Below, one piece after another: positions 51,209 to 62,243 of a DNA stretch of 64,000 bases. The position numbers were made by a program, and so were the translations under genes. Source of the DNA: Halisarca cf. caerulea (taxonomy: Eukaryota > Porifera > Demospongiae > Chondrillida > Halisarcidae); NCBI GenBank assembly GCA_963170055.1, contig CAUJGJ010000430.1, positions 1 to 64,000 on the forward strand. Reading direction: 5' to 3'. A model generated the notes under the pieces. The model saw nothing but the letters and a program-made list of their open reading frames with translations, was not told the DNA's origin and searched no databases. Every line of letters starts with the position of its first letter. Positions within the stretch are counted from its first letter, which is position 1.

Positions 51209-52741
51209 TTGGCACTAGCACCACGCACATTCCCAGTGGACACACATGAAGTTTCTTAACTACTGTGGGCGTATTTGTGTAGTGCATGATATGCTGGTGC
51301 TAATACCAATATTTGGCACTAACACCACGCACATTCCCAGTGGACACACATGAAGTTTCACAACAACTGTGGGCGTATTTGTGTAGTGCTGGATATGCTG
51401 TTGCTAATACCAATATTTGGCATTAGCACCACGCACATTCCCAGTGGACACACATGACCTTTCTGAAGTGCTGTGGGCGTATGTGTGTAGTGTTGGATAT
51501 GCTGGTGCTAATACCAATATTTGGCACTAGCACCAGGCACATTCCCAGTGGACATACATGACCTTTATGAAGTGCTGAAGGCGTATTTGTGTAGTGTTGG
51601 ATATGCTGGTGCTAATACCAATATTCGGCACTAGCACCACGTACATTCTCAGTGGACACACATGACCTTTCTGAAGTGCTGTTGGCGTATTTGTGTAGTG
51701 TTGGATATGCTGGTGCTAATACCAATTTTGAGCACTAGCACCACGCACATTCCCAGTGGACAGACATGAAGTTTCTTGACTACTGTGGGCGTATTTGTGT
51801 AGTGCATGATATGCTGGTGCTAATACCAATATTTGGCACTAGCACCACGCACATTCCCAGTGGACACACATGAAGTTTCACAACAACTGTGGGCGTATTT
51901 GATTAGTGTTGGATATGCTGGTGCTAATACCAATATTTGGCACTAGCACCACGCACATTCCCTGTGGACACACATGAAATTTTTGAAGTGCTGTGGGCGT
52001 ATTTGTGTAGTGTTGGATATGCTGGTGCTAATACCAATATTTGGCACTAGCACCACGCACATTCCCAGTGGACACACATGAAGTTTCTGAAGTGCTGTGG
52101 GCGTATTTGTGTAGTGTTGGATATGCTGGTGCTAATACCAATATTTGGAACTAGCACCACGCACATTCCCGGTGGACACACATGAAGTTTCTGAAGTGCT
52201 GTGGGCGTATTTGTGTAGTGCATGATATGCTGGTGCTAATACCAATATTTGGCACTAGCACCACGCACATTCCCAGTGGACACACATGAAGTTTCACAAC
52301 AACTGTGGGCGTATTTGTGTAGTGCTGGATATGCTGGTGCTAATACCAATATTTGGCATTAGCATCACGCACATTCCCAGTGGACACACATGACCTTTCT
52401 GAAGTGCTGTGGGCGTATGTGTGTAGTGTTGGATATGCTGGTGCTAATACCAATATTTTGCACTAGCACCACGCACATTCCCAGTGGACACACATGACCT
52501 TTCTGAAGTGCTGTGGGCGTATTTGTGTAGTGTTGGATATGCTGGTGCTAATACCAATATTCGGCACTAGCACCACGTACATTCTCAGTGGACACACATG
52601 ACCTTTCTGAAGTGCTGTTGGCGTATTTGTGTAGTGTTGGATATGCTGGTGCTAATACCAATATTGAGCACTAGCACCACGCACATTCCCAGTGGACACA
52701 CATGAAGTTTCTTGACTACTGTGGGCGTATTTGTGTAGTGC
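51209..52741. repeat. Repeated cassettes and AAATTTTTGAAG segment
   Basis: GTGCATGATATG monomers start near 51283, 51803 and 52218, spaced 520 and about 416 bp, so cassettes are truncated and restarted. It carries CTGAAGGCG (51575), as near 21529, and ATTCCCTGTGG followed by AAATTTTTGAAG, related to 35.6 kb. Private changes include CCAATTTTGAGCAC near 51723, GATTAGTG near 51901 and GCATCACGC near 52363. Confidence 0.72.
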
Positions 52742-55700
52742 TGGATATGCTGGTGCTAATACCAATATTTTGCACTAGCACCACGCACATTCCCAGTGGA
52801 CACACATGACCTTTCTGAAGTGCTGTGGGCGTATTTGTGTAGTGTTGGATATGCTGGTGCTAATACCAATATTCGGCACTAGCACCACGTACATTCTCAG
52901 TGGACACACATGACCTTTCTGAAGTGCTGTTGGCGTATTTGTGTAGTGTTGGATATGCTGGTGCTAATACCAATATTGAGCACTAGCACCACGCACATTA
53001 CCAGTGGACAGACATGAAATTTCTTGACTACTGTGGACGTATTTGTGTAGTGCTGGATATGCTGGTGCTAATACCAATATTTGGCACTAGCACCACGCAC
53101 ATTCCCAGTGGACACACATGAAGTTTCACAACAACTGTGGGCGTATTTGTGTAGTGTTGGATATGCTGGTGCTAATAACAATATTTGGCACTAGCACCAC
53201 GCACATTCCCTGTGGACACACATGACCTTTCTGAAGTGCTGTGGGCGTATTTGTGTAGTGTTGGATATGTTGGTGCTAATACCAATATTTGGCACTAGCA
53301 CCACGCACATTCCCCGTGGACACACATGACCTTTCTGAAGTGCTGTGGGCGTATTTGTGTAGTGTTGGATATGCTGGTGCTAATACCAATATTTGGCACT
53401 AGCACCACGCACATTCCCGGTGGACACACATGACCTTTCTGAAGTGCTGTGGGCGTATTTGTGTAGTGTTGGATATGCTGGTGCTAATAACAATATATGG
53501 CACTAGCACCACGCACATTCCCAGTGGACACACATGAAGTTTCTTAACTACTGTGGGCGTATTTGTGTAGTGCTGGATATGCTGGTGCTAATACCAATAT
53601 TAGGCACTAGCACCACGTACATTCCCAGTGGACACACATGACCATTCTGAAGTGCTGTGGGCGTATTTGTGTAGTGTTGTATATGCTGGTGCTAATACCA
53701 ATATTTGGCACTAGCACCACGCACATTCCCAGTGGACACACATGACCTTTCAGAAGTGCTGTGGACGTATTTGTGTAGTGTTGGATATGCTGGTGCTAAT
53801 ACCAATACTTGGCACTAGCACCACGCACATTCCCAGTGGACACACATGACCTTTCTGAAGTGCTGTGGGCGTATGTGTGTAGTGTTGGATATACTGGTGC
53901 TAATACCAATATTTGGCACTAGCACCACGCACATTTCCGGTGGACACACATGACCTTTCTGAAGTGCTGTGGGCGTATTTGTGTAGTGTTGGATATGCTG
54001 GTGCTAATACCAATATTTGGCACTAGCACCCCGCACATTCCCGGTGGACACACATGACCTTTCTGAAGTGCTGTGGGCGTATTTGTGTTGTGTTGGATAT
54101 CCTGGTGCTAATAACAATATATGGCACTAGCACCACGCACATTCCTAGTGGACACACATGAAGTTTCTTAACTAATGTGGGCGTAATTGTGTAGTGCTGG
54201 ATATGCTGGTGCTAATACCAATATTTGGCACTAGCACCACGCACATTCCCAGTGGACACACATGACCTTTCTGAAGTGCTGTGGGCGTATTTGTGTAGTG
54301 TTGGATATGCTGGTGCTAATAACAATATTTGGCACTAGCACCACGTACATTCCCAGTGGACACACATGAAGTTTCTGAAGTGCTGTGGGCGTATTTGTGT
54401 AGTGTTGGATATGCTGGTGCTAATACCAATATTTGGCACTAGCACCACGCACATTCCCAGTGGACACACATGAAGTTTCAGAAATGCTGTGGGCGTATTT
54501 GTGTAGTGTTGGATAGCTGGTGCTAATAGCAATATTTGGCACTAGCACCACGCACATTCCCAGTGGACACACATGAAGTTTCTGAAGTGCTGTGGGCGTA
54601 TTTGTGTAGTGTTGGATATGCTGGTGCTAATACCAATATTTGGCACTAGCACCACGCACATTCCCAGTGGACACACATGAAGTTTCTTAACTACTGTGGG
54701 CGTAATTGTGTAGTGCTGGATATGCTGGTGCTAATACCAATATTCGGCACTAGCACCACGCACATTCCCAGTGGACACACATGACCTTTCTGAAGTGCTG
54801 TGGGCGTATTTGTGTAGTGTTGGATATGCTGGTGCTAATAACAATATTTGGCACTAGCACCACGCACATTCCCAGTGGACACACATGAAGTTTCTGAAGT
54901 GCTGTGGGCGTATTTGTGTAGTGTTGGATATGCTGGTGCTAATACCAATATTTGGCACTAGCACCACGCACATTCCCAGTGGACACACATGAAGTTTCTT
55001 AACTACTGTGGGCGTATTTGTGTAGTGCATGATATGCTGGTGCTAATACCAATATTTGGCACTAGCACCACGCACATTCCCAGTGGACACACATGAAGTT
55101 TCACAACAACTGTGGGCGTATTTGTGTAGTGCTGGATATGCTGTTGCTAATACCAATATTTGGCATTAGCACCACGCACATTCCCAGTGGACACACATGA
55201 CCTTTCTGAAGTGCTGTGGGCGTATGTGTGTAGTGTTGGATATGCTGGTGCTAATACCAATATTTTGCACTAGCACCAGGCACATTCCCAGTGGACACAC
55301 ATGACCTTTCTTAAGTGCTGTGGGCGTATTTGTGTAGTGTTGGATATGCTGGTGCTAATACCAATATTCGGCACTAGCACCACGTACATTCTCAGTGGAC
55401 ACACATGACCTTTCTGAAGTGCTGTTGGCGTATTTGTGTAGTGTTGGATATGCTGGTGCTAATACCAATATTTGGCACTAGCACCACGCACATTCCCAGT
55501 GGACACACATGACCTTTCAGAAGTGCTGTGGGCGTATGTGTGTAGTGTTGGATATGCTGGTGCTAATACCAATATTTGGCACTAGCACCACGCACATTCC
55601 CAGTGGACACACATGAAGTTTCTTAACTACTGTGGGCGTAATTGTGTAGTGCTGGATATGCTGGTGCTAATACCAATATTTGGCACTAGCACCACGCACA

Positions 55701-58700
55701 TTCCCATTGGACACACATGACCTTTCTGAAGTGCTGTGGGCGTATTTGTGTAGTGTTGGATATGCTGGTGCTAATAACAATATTTGGCACTAGCACCACG
55801 CACATTCCCAGTGGACACACATGAAGTTTCTGAAGTGCTGTGGGCGTATTTGTGTAGTGTTGGATATGCTGGTGCTAATACCAATATTTGGCACTAGCAC
55901 CACGCACATTCCCAGTGGACACACATGAAGTTTCTTAACTACTGTGGGCGTATTTGTGTAGTGCATGATATGCTGGTGCTAATACCAATATTTGGCACTA
56001 GCACCACGCACATTCCCAGTGGACACACATGAAGTTTCACAACAACTGTGGGCGTATTTATGTAGTGCTGGATATGCTGTTGCTAATACCAATATTTGGC
56101 ATTAGCACCACGCACATTCCCAGTGGACACACATGACCTTTCTGAAGTGCTGTGGGCGTATTTGTGTAGTGTTGGATATGCTGGTGCTAAAAACAATATT
56201 TGGCACTAGCACCACGCACATTCCCAGTGGACACACATGAAGTTTCTTAACTACTGTGGGCGTATTTGTGTAGTGCATGATATGCTGGTGCTAATACCAA
56301 TATTTGGCACTAGCACCACGCACATTCCCAGTTGACACACATGAAGTTTCACAACAACTGTGGGCGTATTTATGTAGTGCTGGATATGCTGTTGCTAATA
56401 CCAATATTTGGCATTAGCACCACGCACATTCCCAGTGGACACACATGACCTTTCTGAAGTGCTGTGGGCGTATGTGTGTAGTGTTGGATATGCTGGTGCT
56501 AATACCAATATTTTGCACTAGCACCAGGCACATTCCCAGTGGACACACATGACCTTTCTGAAGTGCTGTGGGCGTATTTGTGTAGTGTTGGATATGCTGG
56601 TGCTAATACCAATATTCGGCACTAGCACCACGTACATTCTCAGTGGACACACATGACCTTTCTGAAGTGCTGTTGGCGTATTTGTGTAGTGTTGGATATG
56701 CTGGTGCTAATACCAATATTGAGCACTAGCACCACGCACATTCCCAGTGGACAGACATGAAGTTTCTTGACTACTGTGGGCGTATTTGTGTAGTGCTGGA
56801 TATGCTGGTGCTAATACCAATATTTGGCACTAGCACCACGCACATTCCCAGTGGACACACATGAAGTTTCACAACAACTGTGGGCGTATTTGTGTAGTGT
56901 TGGATATGCTGGTGCTAATAACAATATTTGGCACTAGCACCACGCACATTCCCAGTGGACACACATGACCTTTCAGAAGTGCTGTGGGCGTATGTGTGTA
57001 GTGTTGGATATGCTGGTGCTAATACCAATATTTGGCACTAGCACCACGCACATTCCCAGTGCACACACATGATGTTTCTTAACTACTGTGGGCGTATTTG
57101 TGTAATGTTGGATATGCTGGTGCTAATACCAATATTTGGTTCTAGCACCACGCACATTCCCAGTGGACACACATGAAGTTTCTTAACTACTGTGGGCGTA
57201 TTTGTGTAGTGCTGGATATGCTGTTGCTAATACCAATATTTGGCACTAGCACCACGTACATTCCCAGTGGACACACATGACCTTTCTGAAGTGCTGTGGG
57301 CGTATTTGTGTAGTGTTGTATATGCTGGTGCTAATACCAATATTTGGCACTAGCACCACGCACATTTCCGGTGGACACACATGACCTTTCTGAAGTGCTG
57401 TGGGCGTATTTGTGTAGTGTTGGATATGCTGGTGCTAATACCAATATTTGGCACTAGCACCCCGCACATTCCCGGTGGACACACATGACCTTTCTGAAGT
57501 GCTGTGGGCGTATTTGTGTAGTGTTGGATATGCTGGTGCTAATAACAATATATGGCACTAGCACCACGCACATTCCCAGTGGACACACATGAAGTTTCTT
57601 AACTACTGTGGGCGTAATTGTTTAGTGCTGGATATGCTGGTGCTAATACCAATATTTGGCACTAGCACCACGCACATTCCCAGTGGACACACATGACCTT
57701 TCTGAAGTGCTGTGGGCGTATTTGTGTAGTGTTGGATATGCTGGTGCTAATACCAATATTTGGCACTAGCACCACGCACATTCCCAGTGGACACACATGA
57801 AGTTTCTGAATTGCTGTGGGCGTATTTGTGTAGTGTTGGATATGCTGGTGCTAATACCAATATTTGGCACTAGCACCACGCACATTCCCAGTGGACACAC
57901 ATGAAGTTTCTGAAATGCTGTGGGCGTATTTGTGTAGTGTTGGATAGCTGGTGCTAATACCAATATTTGGCACTAGCACCACGCACATTCCCAGTGGACA
58001 CACATTAAGTTTCTGAAGTGCTGTGGGCGTATTTGTGTAGTGTTGGATATGCTGGTGCTAATACCAATATTTGGCACTAGCACCACGCACATTCCCAGTG
58101 GACACACATGAAGTTTCTTAACTACTGTGGGCGTATTTGTGTAGTGCATGATATGCTGGTGCTAATACAAATATTTTGCACTAGCACCACGCACATTCCC
58201 AGTGGACACACATGAAGTTTCTCAACAACTGTGGGCGTATTTGTGTAGTGCTGGATATGCTGTTGCTAATACCAATATTTGGCATTAGCACCACGCACAT
58301 TCCCAGTGGACACACATGACCTTTCTGAAGTGCTGTGGGCGTATGTGTGTAGTGTTGGATATGCTGGTGCTAATACAAATATTTTTCACTAGCACCACGC
58401 ACATTCTCAGTGGACACACATGACCTTTCTGAAGTGCTGTGGGCGTATGTGTGTAGTGTTGGATATGCTGGTGCTAATACCAATATTCGGCACTAGCACC
58501 ACGTACATTCTCAGTGGACACACATGACCTTTCTGAAGTGCTGTTGGCGTATTTGTGTAGTGTTGGATATGCTGGTGCTAATACCAATATTGAGCACTAG
58601 CACCACGCACATTCCCAGTGGACAGACATGAAGTTTCTTGACTACTGTGGGCGTATTTGTGTAGTGCTGGATATGCTGGTGCTAATACCAATATTTGGCA

Positions 58701-58755
58701 CTAGCACCACGCACATTCCCAGTGGACACACATGACCTTTCTGAAGTGCTGTGGG
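52742..58755. repeat. Mega-block M, copy 2 (matches 21968-27981)
   Basis: About 6.0 kb matching 21968-27981 at 30,774 bp, shifting to 30,878 where one extra monomer is present (about 53.75 kb) and back where one is missing (after the CTAAAAACAAT monomer near 56.19 kb). It lacks the ATGCCGTTGC change found in both 5,717-bp copies and has private changes such as GTTTAGTGCTGG at about 57620. It looks like a relative that split off before the 5,717-bp tandem duplication. The right edge is GGGAGTATC versus GGGCGTATG at about 58756. Confidence 0.86.
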
Positions 58756-61700
58756 AGTATCTGTGTAGTTTTGGATATGCTGGTGCTAATACCAATATTT
58801 GGCACTAGCACCACGCACATTCCCGGTGGACACACATGACCTTTCTGATGTGCTGTGGGCATATTTGTGTAGTGTTGGATATGCTGGTGCTAATAACAAT
58901 ATTTGGCACTAGCACCACGCACATTCCTAGTGGACACACATGAAGTTTCTTAACTACTGTGGGCGTATTTGTGTAGTGCTGGATATGCTGGTGCTAATAC
59001 CAATATTTGGCACTAGCACCACGCACATTCCCAGTGGACGCACATGACCTTTCAGAAGTGCTGTGGGCGTATGTGTGTAGTGTTGGATATGCTGGTGCTA
59101 ATACCAATATTTGGCACTAGCACCACGCACATTTCCGGTGGACACACATGACCTTTCTGAAGTGCTGTGGGCGTATTTGTGTAGTGTTGGATATGCTGGT
59201 GCTAATACCAATATTTGGCACTAGCACCCCGCACATTCCCGGTGGACACACATGACCTTTCTGAAGTGCTGTGGGCGTATTTGTGTAGTGTTGGATATGC
59301 TGGTGCTAATAACAATATATGGCACTAGCACCACGCACATTCCCAGTGGACACACATGAAGTTTCTTAACTACTGTGGGCGTAATTGTGTAGTGCTGGAT
59401 ATGCTGGTGCTAATACCAATATTTGGCACTAGCACCACGCACATTCCCAGTGGACACACATGACCTTTCTGAAGTGCTGTGGGCGTATTTGCGTAGTGTT
59501 GGATATGCTGGTGCTAATACCAATATTTGGCACTAGCACCACGCACATTCCCAGTGGACACACATGAAGTTTCTGAATTGCTGTGGGCGTATTTGTGTAG
59601 TGTTGGATATGCTGGTGCTAATAACAATATTTGGCACTAGCACCACGCACATTCCCAGTGGACACACATGAAGTTTCTGAAATGCTGTGGGCGTATTTGT
59701 GTAGTGTTGGATAGCTGGTGCTAATACCAATATTTGGCACTAGCACCACGCACATTCCCAGTGGACACACATTAAGTTTCTGAAGTGCTGTGGGCGTATT
59801 TGTGTAGTGTTGGATATGCTGGTGCTAATACCAATATTTGGCACTAGCACCACGCACATTCCCAGTGGACACACATGAAGTTTCTTAACTACTGTGGGCG
59901 TATTTGTGTATTGCATGATATGCTGGTGCTAATACAAATATTTGGCACTAGCACCACGCACATTCCCAGTGGACACACATGAAGTTTCACAACAACTGTG
60001 GGCGTATTTGTGTAGTGCTGGATATGCTGTTGCTAATACCAATATTTGGCATTAGCACCACGCACATTCCCAGTGGACACACATGACCTTTCTGAAGTGC
60101 TGTGGGCGTATGTGTGTAGTGTTGGATATGCTGGTGCTAATACCAATATTTTGCACTAGCACCACGCACATTCCCAGTGGACACACATGACCTTTCTGAA
60201 GTGCTGTGGGCGTATGTGTGTAGTGTTGGATATGCTGGTGCTAATACCAATATTCGGCACTAGCACCACGTACATTCTCAGTGGACACACATGACCTTTC
60301 TGAAGTGCTGTTGGCGTATTTGTGTAGTGTTGGATATGCTGGTGCTAATACCAATATTGAGCACTAGCACCACGCACATTCCCAGTGGACAGACATGAAG
60401 TTTCTTGACTACTGTGGGCGTATTTGTGTAGTGCTGGATATGCTGGTGCTAATACCAATATTTGGCACTAGCACCACGCACATTCCCAGTGGACACACAT
60501 GACCTTTCTGAAGTGCTGTGGGAGTATCTGTGTAGTGTTGGATATGCTGGTGCTAATACCAATATTTGGCACTAGCACCACGCACATTCCCGGTGGACAC
60601 ACATGACCTTTCTGATGTGCTGTGGGCGTATTTGTGTAGTGTTGGATATGCTGGTGCTAATAACAATATTTGGCACTAGCACCACGCACATTCCCAGTGG
60701 ACACACATGAAGTTTCTTAACTACTGTGGGCGTATTTGTGTAGTGCTGGATATGCTGGTGCTAATACCAATATTTGGCACTAGCACCACGCACATTCCCA
60801 GTGGACACACATGACCTTTCTGAAGTGCTGTGGGCGTATTAGTGTAGTGTTGGATATGCTGGTTATAATACCAATATTTGGCACTAGCACCACGCACATT
60901 CCCAGTGGACACACATGACCTTTCTGAAGTGCTGTGGGCGTATTTGTGTAGTGTTGGATATGCTGGTGCTAATACCAATATTTGGCACTAGCACCACGCA
61001 CATTCCCAGTGGACACACATGAAGTTTCTTAACTACTGTGGGCGTATTTGTGTAGTGCTGGATATGCTGGTGCTAATACCAATATTTGGCACTAGCACCA
61101 CGCACATTCCCAATGGACACACATGACCTTTCTGAAGTGCTGTGGGCGTATTTGTGTAGTGTTGGATATGCTGGTGCTAATACCAATATATGACACTAGC
61201 ACCACGCACATTCCCAGTGGACACACATGAAGTTTCTGAAGTTCTGTTGGTGTATTTGTGTAGTGTTGGATATGCTGGTGCTAATACCAATATTTGGCAC
61301 TAGCACCACGCACATTCCCAGTGCACACACATGATGTTTCTTAACTACTGTGGGCGTATTTGTGTAATGTTGGATATGCTGGTGCTAATACCAATATTTG
61401 GCACTAGCACCACGCACATTCCCAGTGGACACACATGAAGTTTCTTAACTACTGTGGGCGTATTTGTGTAGTGCTGGATATGCTGGTGCTAATACCAATA
61501 TTTGGCACTAGCACCACGTACATTCCCAGTGGACACACATGACCTTTCTGAAGTGCTGTGGGCGTATTTGTGTAGTGTTGTATATTCTGGTGCTAATACC
61601 AATATTTGGCACTAGCACCACGCACATTCCCAGTGGACACACATGACCTTTAAGAAGTGCTGTGGGCGTATGTGTGTAGTGTTGGATATGCTGGTGCTAA

Positions 61701-62243
61701 TACCAATATTTGGCACTAGCACCACGCACATTTCCGGTGGACACACATGACCTTTCTGAAGTGCTGTGGGCGTATTTGTGTAGTGTTGGATATGCTGGTG
61801 CTAATACCAATATTTGGCACTAGCACCACGCACATTCCCGGTGGACACACATGACCTTTCTGAAGTGCTGTGGGCGTATTTGTGTAGTGTTGGATATGCT
61901 GGTGCTAATAACAATATATGGCACTAGCACCACGCACATTCCCAGTGGACACACATGAAGTTTCTTAACTACTGTGGGCGTAATTGTTTAGTGCTGGATG
62001 TGCTGGTGCTAATACCAATATTTGGCACTAGCACCACGCACATTCCCAGTGGACACACATGACCTTTCTGAAGTGCTGTGGGCGTATTTGTGTAGTGTTG
62101 GATATGCTGGTGCTAATAACAATATTTGGCACTAGCACCACGCACATTCCCAGTGGACACACATGAAGTTTCTGAAGTGCTGTGGGCGTATTTGTGTAGT
62201 GTTGGATATGCTGGTGCTAATACCAATATTTGGCACTAGCACC
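58387..62243. repeat. Block C, copy 2 (matches 42791-46752)
   Basis: Takes over from mega-block M: the two correspondences overlap over 58387-58755, where the sources agree. It lacks one monomer relative to copy 1 near 61.6 kb and lacks the copy-1 T insertion. The right edge is CACCACG versus CACCCCG at 46753/62244. Confidence 0.85.
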
